Shown here in pieces: positions 26,268 through 35,653 of a stretch of DNA of 64,000 nucleotides (position 1 is its first letter; every line of letters starts with the position of its first letter). Position numbers and translations under genes: made by a program. The stretch covers positions 806,001 through 870,000 of the forward strand of contig ATWD01000001.1 of the NCBI GenBank assembly GCA_000421065.1, in the 5' to 3' direction. This DNA comes from Acidobacteriaceae bacterium TAA 166 (lineage in GTDB: Bacteria; Acidobacteriota; Terriglobia; Terriglobales; Acidobacteriaceae). The notes under the pieces were generated by a model that was not told the origin of the DNA, did not search any database, and worked only from the letters and a program-made list of their open reading frames with translations.

Positions 26268-27221
26268 TTACCTCACCCCAGCTCCTTCAAACGCCCGCCA
26301 CAGCTTCAAATAAGCCATCGCCCGCGCCACATGAAAGAAGTCCGAGGCAATGAAGTAGAACACCGCAACAACTCCCCACCAAACCTGCAGGAACGCTCCC
26401 GTCGCCAGACTCTCAAAGGGCATGGGCGAGGCCGAAAAGACCATCGCCAGCACCAGCAGGGCGATCTTCACAATCCCCATCACCAGGTTGATCTCCACCA
26501 GCTTGCCCTTCAGCGGGCCTAAACGGGCCGCAGCCTTCAAGCTCGCCCAAGGGCTCAGATCGCGCAGCATCGCCAGCAAAGGAGCCACACTCAGGAACCA
26601 GCTCACCACCGCCCACAGCGTAAACAGCCCCAGCGTGGTCACAATCGCCAGCGCAAAATATCCCACCAGCCTCGGCTCCCCCCCACGCTCCAGCGGCCCG
26701 GTCACCGTAGTCGATGCTGCCCACTCCAGACAACAAAACCACAGCACGAACGCCGCACTCAACGCCGCCACGCGAATCGCCTGCAGCGCCATCACCGTGC
26801 CCACGCGGGCATGCAGCCTTGCATCGGCGCGGCGCAGAACAAACGTCCTGCCCACCGACGACCACACCACCCACACACCCAGCAGCAGCGGCACCAGCCA
26901 CACCGCCGCCCTGCCCACGGGAGGCAGCAGCACCTCCATCGCCTCCGCCATCGTCTCAGAAGCCCGCAGAGGATCGGTCACCGTCATCGACGACAACGCC
27001 GCCGTATTCACCGGAGCCGCAGCCAGAATCCTCTGGCCCGCATGCCACAGCACCAGCAGAGCAGGCACGCCATAGATCCATCGCCACAGCACCTCGAGCA
27101 CCGTCAACGAAGGCCGCGACCAGCACTCCGAAAGCGTCCTGACAAACGACTGCGTTCCACGCACCGACCCGTCGGCCGAAGAGACCAGACCCGACAGCTC
27201 GTTCTCGCGAAGGCGGCTCAC
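26268..27221 (-). CDS. Hypothetical multi-pass membrane protein
   Basis: 317 aa with about five or six hydrophobic segments (for example [48 protein letters not shown] and [17 protein letters not shown]). No recognised domain or catalytic motif. GTG at 27221 overlaps the leuS TAG by one base (TAGTG), which implies translational coupling to leuS. The function is unknown and the link to leuS may be only transcriptional. Confidence 0.65.
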   Translation of the reverse strand: MSRLRENELSGLVSSADGSVRGTQSFVRTLSECWSRPSLTVLEVLWRWIYGVPALLVLWHAGQRILAAAPVNTAALSSMTVTDPLRASETMAEAMEVLLPPVGRAAVWLVPLLLGVWVVWSSVGRTFVLRRADARLHARVGTVMALQAIRVAALSAAFVLWFCCLEWAASTTVTGPLERGGEPRLVGYFALAIVTTLGLFTLWAVVSWFLSVAPLLAMLRDLSPWASLKAAARLGPLKGKLVEINLVMGIVKIALLVLAMVFSASPMPFESLATGAFLQVWWGVVAVFYFIASDFFHVARAMAYLKLWRAFEGAGVR

Positions 27222-29839
27222 TACTTCACCACAAGATTCACAAGCTTGCCCGCGACCACAATCACCTTCACCACATTCTTGCCTTCGACGCGAGCCTTCA
27301 CCTTCTCATCCGCAAGCGCCATCGCCTTGATCGCGGCCTCGTCGCTTCCCGCCGCCAGCGTCACCACATTCACCAGCTTGCCGTTCACCTGCACAGGAAC
27401 CTCGATCTCGTCCTCGCGCGCCAGCTCCTCGTCCGCCACCGGCCACGGCGTGCGAAAGACCACGCCCTCACCGCCAATCTGCTCCCACATCTCCGCAGCA
27501 AAGAATGGAGCGAACGGAGTCAGCAGCAGCACCAGCGTCCGCATCACCTCGGCCACCGCCGCCGGCGAGACCTGCCCCGCATCGATCGCCGCCTCCGCCG
27601 CAACAATCTCGTTGATCAGCGACATGATCGCCGCAATCGACGTATTGAAGTGCCAGCGCCCGCTGAAGTCCTGCGTGATCTTCGCAATCGTCTGGTGCAG
27701 CTTGCGCAGCAGCTTCTGGTCGGTCTCGGTGCGGCCAACAATATGAGGCTCCCGCCCCTCGCGCGCCACATCGACGTACTTCGTCGCAAAGCGGTACACC
27801 CGTCCCAGAAAGCGGCTGATGCCCGCAACGCCCTCCTCCTGCCACTCCAGATCGCGATCCGGGGGCGCGGCAAACAACGCATACATCCGCGTCGCATCCG
27901 CTCCATACCGCGTAATCATGTCATCGGGCGAGACCACATTGCCCTTCGACTTCGACATCTTCGCGCCGTCCTTGATCACCATGCCCTGCGTAAACAACCG
28001 CTCCGCAGGCTCGTCATTGTGGATCAATCCCAGGTCGCGCATCACCTTCGTCCAGAAGCGCGAGTAGATCAGATGAAGAATCGCGTGTTCCACACCGCCG
28101 ATGTACTGATCGATCGGGAACCAGTAGTTCGCCTTCTCACTCGCAAACGGAGCCGCATCGTCCTTCGCATCCGTGTACCGGTAGAAGTACCAGCTCGAGT
28201 CGACGAACGTATCCATCGTGTCGGTCTCACGGCGCGCCGGACCGCCGCACACCGGACAGGTCGTATTCAAAAACTCCGGAATCCTCCCCAGAGGCGAGCC
28301 ACCCTCCTGCGTAATCTCCACCTGCTCCGGCAGCAGCACCGGCAACGCACTCTCCGGCAGCGCCACCACGCCACCCGGCTCCACGCAGGGCTTCCCCGGC
28401 TCAGGGCTGTCATGCCCGTTCAGGCAGTACACCATCGGGATCGGCGTTCCCCAATAACGCTGCCGGCTCACGCCCCAGTCCTTCAGCCGATAGGTAACCG
28501 TAGCCTCGCCAAATCCCTGCTTCTGCGCAAACGCCGCAATCTTCTGCTGCGCCTCAACGCAGCTCAACCCATCCCACTCGCGCGAGTTGATCAGCACCGC
28601 ATCGTCTTCCGCCGTAAACGGAAGCTCCGGCTGCTCGCCCTCCTTCGCCGCAATCACGCGACGCACCGGAAGGCCATACTTCTGGGCAAACTCGAAGTCG
28701 CGCTCATCATGCGCAGGTACGCTCATAATCGCGCCCGTGCCATAATCCGCCAGGATGTAGTTGCCCACCCAGATCGGCAACCGTTCCTGCGTGAACGGAT
28801 TGATCGCGAACCGCCCCGTATTCACGCCATGCTTCTCGATCCCGCCCAGATCGTCGGCCTCGCGCGCCTTCCGCTGCTCCTCCAGCAAAGCCTCGATCTG
28901 CAACGCCAGCGCCGGGTCCTCCGCCGCAAACGCCTTCGCCACCGCATGTTCAGGAGCCAACTGAATCGATGTCGCCCCATAGATCGTATCCACGCGCGTC
29001 GTAAACACCGTAATTACATTACAGGTGTCATCCTGAGCGTAGCGTAGCGGAGTCGAAGGATCTGCGTTTGCATTTTGCACACTCGCATCCACGGCAAAGT
29101 TCACCAGAGCGCCCTCGCTGCGGCCGATCCAGTTCCTCTGCATCGTCCGCACCTTCTCCGGCCAACCCTCCAACTTCTCCAGCCCATCCAGCAGCTCATC
29201 GGCATACTTCGTGATGCGCAGAAACCACTGGGTCAGGTCGCGCAGCTCGACGATCGTCTCCTCATGCCGCCAGCAGCGCCCGTTGATCACCTGCTCGTTG
29301 GCCAGCACCGTCTGGCAGTCCGGGCACCAGTTCACCTTGCTCTTCTTCCGATACGCCAGCCCCTTCTCGAACATCTTCACGAAGAACCACTGGTTCCAGC
29401 GGTAGTAGTCCGGCAGGCACGTCGTCACCTCGCGCGACCAGTCGTAGCTCAGCCCCATGCGTCGCATCTGCTTCTTCATCGCGTCGATGTTCTTCAGCGT
29501 CCACTCCCGCGGAGGCGTATTGTTCTTGAGCGCCGCATTCTCCGCCGGCAGACCGAAAGCATCCCATCCCATCGGGTGCAGCACGTTATATCCGCGCATC
29601 CACATAAAGCGCGCCAGCGCATCGCCGATCGCATAGTTCCGCACATGTCCCATGTGCAGCTGGCCGCTCGGGTACGGCAGCATCTCCAGGCAATAAAACT
29701 TCGGGCGGCCCGCCTCATGCCCCTCGGCGGTGTAGAGCTCCGGATCGGCGTCCCACCGCGCCTGCCACTTCGGCTCAATCTCCGCAGGGTTATACCGCGC
29801 CTGATCCCGTACCTGGTCGTTAGTCTCGATCTCTGACAT
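27221..29839 (-). CDS. leuS: Leucyl-tRNA synthetase with an in-frame repeat insertion
   Basis: 872 aa class I synthetase. HIGH-type motif in LHMGHVRNYAIGD, editing (CP1) domain with TTRVDTIYGATS, KMSKS loop in AKMSKSKGNVVSPDD, and a C-terminal anticodon-binding domain. Just before TTRVDTIYG lies an extra segment ADPSTPLRYAQDDTC, encoded by a generic intergenic repeat at 29027-29068. It extends a loop at the edge of the editing domain without breaking the frame. The start at 29839 is the first ATG past the palindromic element. The next gene overlaps its stop. Confidence 0.96.
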   Translation of the reverse strand: MSEIETNDQVRDQARYNPAEIEPKWQARWDADPELYTAEGHEAGRPKFYCLEMLPYPSGQLHMGHVRNYAIGDALARFMWMRGYNVLHPMGWDAFGLPAENAALKNNTPPREWTLKNIDAMKKQMRRMGLSYDWSREVTTCLPDYYRWNQWFFVKMFEKGLAYRKKSKVNWCPDCQTVLANEQVINGRCWRHEETIVELRDLTQWFLRITKYADELLDGLEKLEGWPEKVRTMQRNWIGRSEGALVNFAVDASVQNANADPSTPLRYAQDDTCNVITVFTTRVDTIYGATSIQLAPEHAVAKAFAAEDPALALQIEALLEEQRKAREADDLGGIEKHGVNTGRFAINPFTQERLPIWVGNYILADYGTGAIMSVPAHDERDFEFAQKYGLPVRRVIAAKEGEQPELPFTAEDDAVLINSREWDGLSCVEAQQKIAAFAQKQGFGEATVTYRLKDWGVSRQRYWGTPIPMVYCLNGHDSPEPGKPCVEPGGVVALPESALPVLLPEQVEITQEGGSPLGRIPEFLNTTCPVCGGPARRETDTMDTFVDSSWYFYRYTDAKDDAAPFASEKANYWFPIDQYIGGVEHAILHLIYSRFWTKVMRDLGLIHNDEPAERLFTQGMVIKDGAKMSKSKGNVVSPDDMITRYGADATRMYALFAAPPDRDLEWQEEGVAGISRFLGRVYRFATKYVDVAREGREPHIVGRTETDQKLLRKLHQTIAKITQDFSGRWHFNTSIAAIMSLINEIVAAEAAIDAGQVSPAAVAEVMRTLVLLLTPFAPFFAAEMWEQIGGEGVVFRTPWPVADEELAREDEIEVPVQVNGKLVNVVTLAAGSDEAAIKAMALADEKVKARVEGKNVVKVIVVAGKLVNLVVK
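29027..29068. repeat. Dispersed CATCCTGAGC-type repeat inserted within leuS
   Basis: GTCATCCTGAGCGTAGCGTA followed by GCGGAGTCGAAGGATCTGCG. This partly self-complementary sequence type (GATCCTTCG...CAGGATGAC) is known to me as a common intergenic repeat in Acidobacteriota and other bacteria. Here it sits in frame inside an essential gene. No second copy was seen in the window. Confidence 0.7.
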
Positions 29840-29856
29840 ATCCCTTGATTGTAAAG

Positions 29857-30009
29857 GTGCTGCGCGCACGGCGAGTGGGCCTTCGGCGCGTCCTCCCGCT
29901 GGTCGGCACATAAATCCATCAGGCGACCAACGGGAGCCCCACGCCGAAGGCCCAACACGCGTCACGAAGTGACCGCCCCACGCGCAGTGGGACCCTGCCG
30001 GCAGGCCAT
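29857..30009 (+). repeat. Palindromic element, copy 10 (partly eroded left arm)
   Basis: GGTGCTGCGCGCACGGCGAG has lost the first GTCACTTCGTGAC arm. The inner CTCCCGCTGGTCGG/GCGACCAACGGGAG arms, the return arm CACGAAGTGACCGCCCCAC and the right end CCTGCCGGCAGGCCAT remain. It lies between divergent leuS and the FAD oxidase gene. Confidence 0.82.
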
Positions 30010-30077
30010 AAGCTCTTCCCTCACAAGACCCTCACCCATTACCATGGCCACGCTTCGCAAACGCCACCCACGAGGGC

Positions 30078-31439
30078 ATGATGGATAAGAGACAGTTTCT
30101 AAAGACCTCCGGAGCATTCGCTGCAATGGCCCTACTTCCCCGCCTCACCTCCGCAGAACAAAAGGTTATGCCCACCCACACGACTCCCAGAACCAACTGG
30201 TCCGGAAACCTCACCTACCACACCACCAACCTCTTCGAGCCCGCCTCCGTCGCCGACCTCCAGCAGGTCGTCCGCGACCACCCCAGCCTCCGCCCCCTCG
30301 GCACCCGCCACTCCTTCAACCCCATCGCCGACAGCACCCAGGCCCAGGTCTCCCTCAAAAACCTCACCCAGATCAAGCTCGACGAGAGCGCAAAGACCGT
30401 CACCGTAGGCGCAGGCGTCCGCTACGGCGACGTCGCCCCCGTCATCGATGCCAAGGGCTTCGCCCTCCACAACCTCGCCTCCCTCCCCCACATCTCCGTC
30501 CCAGGAGCCATCGCCACCGGAACCCACGGCTCCGGCATCCACAATCGCAACCTCTCCTCCTCCGTAGCCGCCATCGAGTTCGTCTCCGCCGACGGCACCC
30601 TCCACACCCTCTCCCGCGCCCACGACGGCGACACCTTCAACGGAGCCGTCGTCAACCTCGGTCTCCTAGGCCCCATGACGAGCGTCACCCTCGACGTCGA
30701 GCCCACCTTCCAGATCGCCCAGACCATCTATACCGACATCCCCTTCGCCGAGCTCGAGCACCACTTCGACGACATCTTCGGCGCCGGCTATAGCGTCAGC
30801 ATCTTCACCGACTGGCAGCAAGGGCGCGGCACCGAGCTCTGGCTCAAGCGCAAAGTCGCCCCCGGCCAAACCCTCGACACCCCCGAGCTCTTCTACAACG
30901 CCAAGCTCGCCACCAAAAACCTCCACCCCATCCCCGCCCTCGACGCCGTCAACTGCACCCCGCAGATGGGCGTCCCCGGCCCCTGGTACGAGCGCCTCCC
31001 CCACTTCCGCATGAACTTCACCCCCTCCAGCGGCGAAGAGCTCCAGACCGAGTACTTCGTCCCCCGCGAGCACGGCTACGAAGCCATCCGCGCCGTCGAG
31101 ACCCTCCGCGATCGCATCACCCCGCACCTGCTCACCACCGAGCTCCGCACCATCGCCGCCGACCAGCTGTGGATGAGCATGGCCCACCAGCAGGATTCCC
31201 TCGCCATCCACTTCACCTGGAAGCGCCAGTGGCCCGAGGTCCAGAAGATCCTCCCCCTCATCGAGGCCAGGCTCCAGCCCTTCCACCCCCGCCCCCACTG
31301 GGCCAAGCTCTTCACCCTGCCGCCCGCCCAGCTCCGCGCCGCCTACCCCAAACTCGACGACTTCAAACAACTCGCCCAGCAGTACGACCCCACCGGCAAG
31401 TTCCGCAACGACTTCACCACCACGAATCTTTACGTCTGA
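30078..31439 (+). CDS. Exported FAD-dependent alditol/sugar-lactone oxidase (AldO/ALO type)
   Basis: 453 aa. A signal-like N-terminus (KRQFLKTSGAFAAMALLP, resembling a Tat signal with a single Arg) precedes a PCMH-type FAD domain: LRPLGTRHSFNPIADST, VTVGAGVRYGDV and SVPGAIATGTHGSGIHN. The HGSG region is where covalent flavin attaches in AldO-like enzymes. The C-terminal ALO domain has YFVPREHGYEAIRAV and HPRPHWAKLF, split as HPRPHW and AKLF. It probably oxidises an alditol or sugar lactone with O2, releasing H2O2. ATG 30081 is an equally possible start. Confidence 0.85.
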   Translation: MMDKRQFLKTSGAFAAMALLPRLTSAEQKVMPTHTTPRTNWSGNLTYHTTNLFEPASVADLQQVVRDHPSLRPLGTRHSFNPIADSTQAQVSLKNLTQIKLDESAKTVTVGAGVRYGDVAPVIDAKGFALHNLASLPHISVPGAIATGTHGSGIHNRNLSSSVAAIEFVSADGTLHTLSRAHDGDTFNGAVVNLGLLGPMTSVTLDVEPTFQIAQTIYTDIPFAELEHHFDDIFGAGYSVSIFTDWQQGRGTELWLKRKVAPGQTLDTPELFYNAKLATKNLHPIPALDAVNCTPQMGVPGPWYERLPHFRMNFTPSSGEELQTEYFVPREHGYEAIRAVETLRDRITPHLLTTELRTIAADQLWMSMAHQQDSLAIHFTWKRQWPEVQKILPLIEARLQPFHPRPHWAKLFTLPPAQLRAAYPKLDDFKQLAQQYDPTGKFRNDFTTTNLYV

Positions 31440-31445
31440 AGAACT

Positions 31446-31630
31446 GCGCTGCCGCGCGGGCCCACTGCGCGTGGAGCGGTCACTTCGTGACGCGTATTGG
31501 GCCTTCGGCGTGGGCCTCCCGTTGGTCGGCGCGTAGATTCTTCCAGCGACCAACGGGAGCAGCGATCCGAAGGGGATCACACGCCACGAAGTGGCCGCCC
31601 CACGCGTAGTGGGCCCGGCCGGCAGGCCAT
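31446..31630 (+). repeat. Long palindromic element, copy 11
   Basis: Left end GCGCTGCCGCGCGGGCCCAC 6 nt after the oxidase stop. Arms GGTCACTTCGTGACGCGTAT, CTCCCGTTGGTCGGCGCG, GCGACCAACGGGAGC, CACGAAGTGGCCGCCCCAC and a perfect right end. Confidence 0.9.
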
Positions 31631-31687
31631 CCTTCCTCAAAGTTGAGATTTCGAATTCATCGATACGGACCAAGCATCCAAACCCAC

Positions 31688-32404
31688 ATGACCCAGGAAC
31701 TCAAAGACCAGATCGCCGTCGTCACCGGAGCCGCCCGAGGCATCGGAGCCGCCATCAGCCAGCAGCTCGCCTCCATGGGAGCCACCGTCCTGCTCGCCGC
31801 CCGCGACCAGAGCAAACTGCGCGAGGTCCAATCCCAGATCCAAAGCGCAGGAGGCACCGCCCACATCGCCCAGCTCGATCTCCTCGACGAGTCCTCCATC
31901 CTATCCCTCGCCGATACCCTCAAGGCCCGCCACAACAGCCGCTGCGACATCCTCGTCAACAACGCCGGCATCGGCCTCCTCGGCAAGCCTCTCACCGAGC
32001 TCACCCCCACCGACTGGGACACCCTCATGGGCACCAACCTCCGCGGCCCCTACCTGATGATCCGCGCCCTCGCGCCCCTAATGATCGCCGCAAACTACGG
32101 CCACATCATCAACATCTCCTCGCTCGCCGGACGCAACCCGCTCCCCAACGGAGCCGCCTATTCGGCCTCCAAGTGGGCGCTCAACGGCCTCACCTACTCG
32201 GTCGCCGAAGAGCTCCGCCCCCACAACATCCGTGTCTCCGTCGTCGCCCCAGGCTCGGTCGACACCGGCTTCGGCCGCGGCGAGCCCGGCAACCCCCGCA
32301 AGATCCAGCCCACCGACATCGCCCACGTCGTCGCCACCCTCGTCACCCAGGCCCCGCAGTCCTTCATCAGCGAGGTCCTCGTCCGCCCCACGCAGAAGCC
32401 TTAG
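31688..32404 (+). CDS. Short-chain dehydrogenase/reductase
   Basis: 238 aa classical SDR. The cofactor-binding TGAARGIGAAI is at about residues 14-24, NNAGIGLLG follows, and the catalytic Ser (NISSLAG) is followed by YSASK for Tyr and Lys. The pattern after beta-2 (LLAARDQ) suggests NADP(H). The VAPGSVDTGF segment is typical. The substrate is unknown. ATG 31688 lies just past the palindromic element; upstream codons are not family-like. Confidence 0.9.
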   Translation: MTQELKDQIAVVTGAARGIGAAISQQLASMGATVLLAARDQSKLREVQSQIQSAGGTAHIAQLDLLDESSILSLADTLKARHNSRCDILVNNAGIGLLGKPLTELTPTDWDTLMGTNLRGPYLMIRALAPLMIAANYGHIINISSLAGRNPLPNGAAYSASKWALNGLTYSVAEELRPHNIRVSVVAPGSVDTGFGRGEPGNPRKIQPTDIAHVVATLVTQAPQSFISEVLVRPTQKP

Positions 32405-32425
32405 GTCCACACCAGAGGAAACACG

Positions 32426-32593
32426 ATGGCCTGCCGGCCGGGCCCACTCCGCGTGGGGCGCCCACTTCGTGGGTGTGTGCGCCCTTCGGGGTGGGACTCC
32501 CGTTGGTCGCTTGCGAAGATCTTCGCGCCGCCCAACGGGAGTCCCACGCCGAAGGCTCACTCGCCGTCCGCGAAGGACCCCGGGCGGCAGCGC
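32426..32593 (-). repeat. Long palindromic element, copy 12 (reversed)
   Basis: The right end ATGGCCTGCCGGCCGGGCCC faces the SDR. The left end GGGCGGCAGCGC ends 3 nt from the nfo stop, so relative to nfo it follows the common rule. The outer return arm is degenerate (CCGTCCGCGAAGGACCCC). Confidence 0.88.
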
Positions 32594-32596
32594 TCC

Positions 32597-33466
32597 TCAC
32601 CCCGCCGCCAGCGCCCGCAGTACACCCACATTCCTCGCCTCGTCCCCGGGGTTATCCACCGGCGTCTCGGCAATGAACGCGCAGTGATCGAAGCGAGCAT
32701 CGTGCAGCAGCCGACGAAACGCCTCCGCCCCGATCGTTCCCTCGCCGATATGCTCGTGCCGGTCCAGCTTCGATCCCATCGCGGCCTTGGCATCGTTGCA
32801 GTGCCACACCTTCACCGCCTCAAATCCCACCGTCGACTCCACCAGCTTCATGGTCTCGATATATCCATCCGTGGTCACAATGTCATACCCCGCCACATGC
32901 ACATGGCACGTATCCAGGCACACCCCCACCGGCGCGCAAGCCTTCAGACACTCCACCAGCTCCGCCACCTGCTCCAGCTTCCCGCCCAGCGAAAACTCCG
33001 CCCCCGCCGTATTCTCGATCAAAATCCTGAAGTCCTTGCCCGGACTCGCAGCCTTGGAAAAATCAATCCCCTCGATCGCCCGCTCAATCGACTGCGCCGC
33101 ATAGGTCAGCCCCTGCTCCCGCGTCAACCCCTTCCAGCTCCCCGGATGCAGCACCAGAAACTCCGCGCCCAGGTCGAGCGCACGCTCCACCTCTCCGCGA
33201 AACGCCGCAATCGAGTTCGCCCGCACGCTCTCCGTCTGGCTGCACAGATTGATCAGATAGCTCGCATGAACCGCCACCGGATTCACATCGTGCTTCGCCC
33301 GCAGCTCCGCCATCTTCTTCGCATCCGCCGGCTTCACCGGCGACGCCTTCCACATCCTCGGACTCGCCGAAAAGATCTGAAAGGTATTCGCTCCCGCCGC
33401 TACCGCCCGATCCACCGCGGTCCAGACCCCGCCCGCCGTCCCCACATGCACGCCAATCTGCTTCAT
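32597..33466 (-). CDS. nfo: Endonuclease IV (apurinic/apyrimidinic endonuclease)
   Basis: 289 aa TIM-barrel DNA repair enzyme that cuts 5' to abasic sites using three metal ions. Visible: IGVHVGTAGGVWTAV, FQIFSASPRMWK, VHASYLINLCS, LVLHPGSWKG, ILIENTAGAEFSLG with a metal-binding Glu, VCLDTCHVHVAGYD, and WHCNDAKAAMGSKLDRHEH, ending in HIGEGTIG. These are the standard metal ligands. ATG 33466 has GGAGGG 9 nt upstream; the ATG three codons earlier abuts that site. Confidence 0.95.
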   Translation of the reverse strand: MKQIGVHVGTAGGVWTAVDRAVAAGANTFQIFSASPRMWKASPVKPADAKKMAELRAKHDVNPVAVHASYLINLCSQTESVRANSIAAFRGEVERALDLGAEFLVLHPGSWKGLTREQGLTYAAQSIERAIEGIDFSKAASPGKDFRILIENTAGAEFSLGGKLEQVAELVECLKACAPVGVCLDTCHVHVAGYDIVTTDGYIETMKLVESTVGFEAVKVWHCNDAKAAMGSKLDRHEHIGEGTIGAEAFRRLLHDARFDHCAFIAETPVDNPGDEARNVGVLRALAAG

Positions 33467-33565
33467 CTTCGCCATCCCTCCAGCTTAGATCAAACAGCCT
33501 CCAACAGGCACCCGGGCCAATCCCGCATGCTATCCTCAACCCGCATTCCCTCCAGGAAGGAACCC

Positions 33566-34006
33566 ATGGCAGCTCCGCAGAACTACTCCAATCACAGCCG
33601 CATCGATCCTCCCATGCACCTCTTCGTCGTCCCCGTCCTCCTCGCCAACCTGGGAGTCGCCCTCTGGCTCGCCCTCCACCTCCGCCACGACCACCCCTGG
33701 CTCGGCCCCTGGTCCATCGTCGTCTCGCTCGCCCTCGCCGTCCTCGCCATAAAATGCCGCAGCAACGACCTCAAGCTGCAGGACCGCATCATCCGCATCG
33801 AAGAGCGCCTCCGACTCAACGCTCTCCTGCCCGCCGACACCCTCCCCCACCTCGAAGATCTCACCCTCCAACAGCCCGTCGCCCTCCGCTTCGCCTCCGA
33901 CGAAGAGCTCCCCTCGCTCACCTACCGCACCCTCACCCAGCGGCTCGAGCCTAAAGCCATCAAACAAGCCATCGCCAACTGGCGCGCCGACCACCACCGC
34001 GTCTAA
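33566..34006 (+). CDS. DUF6526 family small membrane protein
   Basis: 146 aa. QNYSNHSRIDPPMHLFVVPV opens with the family's characteristic NxxNHxR...P.H pattern. Two membrane helices follow (about residues 18-37 and 47-62), then a cytoplasmic region rich in basic and acidic residues. No function is known. ATG 33566 has AGGAAGG at a good distance. It is divergent from nfo. Confidence 0.8.
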   Translation: MAAPQNYSNHSRIDPPMHLFVVPVLLANLGVALWLALHLRHDHPWLGPWSIVVSLALAVLAIKCRSNDLKLQDRIIRIEERLRLNALLPADTLPHLEDLTLQQPVALRFASDEELPSLTYRTLTQRLEPKAIKQAIANWRADHHRV

Positions 34007-34118
34007 GCCCATCCTCGCCTCTGGCCCATACCGTCAAAGCCCACAATCGGATTCAATCAAGGCGCTCCCCGGGCAATCGTCTGGAGCTCCCCGCCCCTAG
34101 GCAGATGGAGAGCGAGAA

Positions 34119-34172
34119 AAGGGCAGACCCCCCACTCCGGGGCTCGGCCACTTCCGGCAACCACCTGCCCTT
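34119..34172 (-). ncRNA. Long hairpin with inner stem, possible terminator or small RNA end
   Basis: AAGGGCAG and CTGCCCTT close the structure, and an inner CCCC-ACT-CCGGGG hairpin lies within. On the minus strand the stem is followed by TTTTCTCG. It could be a 3' structure of minus-strand read-through or a separate RNA. Confidence 0.35.
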
Positions 34173-34323
34173 CGAACAAACTCTCATCGCCGTTCCGCGT
34201 GAAACATCCGCCCATTCGGTCTGTCAAGCCACCCCTATTTGTAAATCAAACAAAACAGATCACTAAAGCTCAAAAACAAGTGCCGACTCTCCCTCCTGGA
34301 TCCGCTATTCTAGGAACAAAGAC

Positions 34324-34352
34324 AAAAAAAATCCCCAGGCATGGCCCGGGGA
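34324..34352 (-). terminator. Terminator downstream of the CysJ-like reductase
   Basis: TCCCC and GGGGA close a stem containing GGC/GCC pairs with a CAT loop. Eight Ts follow on the minus strand. Confidence 0.85.
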
Positions 34353-34477
34353 CTCCTATAAATCCTGTTACTTGAATACTTTACAAGCGATCACTCAGCA
34401 AAAACAGGACTTTACGCCGCAAGTCCACCCACAAATCATGCAAAATGAATACTTTGCATGAAATTGTAGGAGGGGGC

Positions 34478-35653
34478 CTAGTAAACGTCGCGCTGGTAGC
34501 GCTTCTCTTTCTTCATCGTGGCCAGATACTCGGCCGCGTGCTCCAGCGTCCCGTTCGACCCCTTCGCAATTGCGTCCAGCAGAGCATTCTCCACGTCCTT
34601 CGCCATGCGCGTCGCATCGCCGCAGACGTAGAAATAGGCGCCGTTCTCCAGCCACTCGAAGACCTCCTTCGCGTGCTCCTGGATGCGGTCCTGCACGTAG
34701 ACCTTGTTGTGCTGGTCGCGCGAGAAGGCCGTGCTCAAGTGGGTCAAAACGCCGCTCTTCACCATCCCCTCCAGCTGCTCCTGGTAGAGGAAGTCCATCT
34801 TCATGCGCTGCTCGCCGAAAAAAAGCCAGTTCTTGCCCTTCGCTCCATCCGCCTGACGCTCCTCGAGGAACGAGCGGAAGGGCGCGATGCCCGTGCCCGG
34901 CCCGATCATGATCACCGGAGCGTCATGGTTCTCCGGCAGGCGGAAGTTGTTGTTCGAGTGCAGGAAGATCGGCAGGCTCGTGCCCTCGCCCGCCCGGTCG
35001 CCCAGATGGCCGCTGGCGACGCCCTGGCGGTCGCGTCCATGCGTCTCGTAGCGGATCACGCGAACCGTCGTGTGCACCGAGTCCGGATGAACCTTCTGGC
35101 TCGACGAGATCGAGTACATGCGCGGCGTCAGGCGCTGCAGAATGTTGAACAGCTGCTGCGGCTCGGTGACGATGCCCGGAAAGTCCGTGGCCAGGTCGAC
35201 GAACTCACGTCCCCAGCAGTACTCCTCGGCGCGGGCGCGGTTGTCCGGGCCGATGAGGACCTTCAGCCCCTCGAGCTCAGGAGCGAGCTTCGCGAACTGG
35301 TTCACGCTGCCGCGCGCCAGCTTGCCGATGCCAAGGCGCGTGCGCAGCGCCTCTTCCAGCGAGATCTCGACCTTGTAGTGGTCGAGCACGCGCTCGTCGC
35401 CCTTGAAGCCAAGAGCCTTCAAAACGTCCTCGACCGCCTCGGCGCGGTTCTCCGGAATGATGCCGACCGCATCGCCGGGCGTATAGGTCATGCCCTCCTC
35501 GAGGGCCAGCTCAATGTGACGCGTCTCCTTCTCCGAACCTTCGGCGGTCAGAAGATAGTTGACGTTGACGTTCGAGAGGTACGGACTGTTCCGCGTGTAC
35601 TTCTGGGCGTGGCCGGATCCCGACTTCGCTTCCTGCTCCAAAACTTCGCTCAT
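34478..35653 (-). CDS. CysJ-like NADPH-dependent flavoprotein reductase (no flavodoxin domain)
   Basis: 391 aa of the FNR superfamily. FAD-binding domain with RMYSISSSQ and GVASGHLGDRA, and NADPH domain with MIGPGTGIAPFRSFLEERQ, LFFGEQRMKMDFLY, and YVCGDATRMAKDVE plus a C-terminal aromatic (Tyr). It matches the C-terminal two-thirds of the sulfite reductase flavoprotein, but the ~150 aa FMN/flavodoxin domain is missing. It therefore needs a separate electron partner or acts on another acceptor. ATG 35653 overlaps the stop of a 13-codon upstream frame. No sulfite reductase haemoprotein gene is adjacent. Confidence 0.85.
   Translation of the reverse strand: MSEVLEQEAKSGSGHAQKYTRNSPYLSNVNVNYLLTAEGSEKETRHIELALEEGMTYTPGDAVGIIPENRAEAVEDVLKALGFKGDERVLDHYKVEISLEEALRTRLGIGKLARGSVNQFAKLAPELEGLKVLIGPDNRARAEEYCWGREFVDLATDFPGIVTEPQQLFNILQRLTPRMYSISSSQKVHPDSVHTTVRVIRYETHGRDRQGVASGHLGDRAGEGTSLPIFLHSNNNFRLPENHDAPVIMIGPGTGIAPFRSFLEERQADGAKGKNWLFFGEQRMKMDFLYQEQLEGMVKSGVLTHLSTAFSRDQHNKVYVQDRIQEHAKEVFEWLENGAYFYVCGDATRMAKDVENALLDAIAKGSNGTLEHAAEYLATMKKEKRYQRDVY

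Larger units (their letters stand above)
34007..34477. other. Intergenic region with two hairpins, no gene
   Basis: About 470 bp downstream of both flanking genes (convergent). It holds the structured stretch at 34119-34172 and the terminator at 34324-34352. An inverted repeat ATGCAAA/TTTGCAT (34437-34458) and the near-repeat GAATACTTTACAAG/GAATACTTTGCATG lie next to the reductase stop. Confidence 0.5.

Noticed and set aside
27650..29047. 465-codon plus-strand frame opposite leuS
   Set aside because: Antisense to leuS, with no domain, no ribosome binding site and shadow-type composition.
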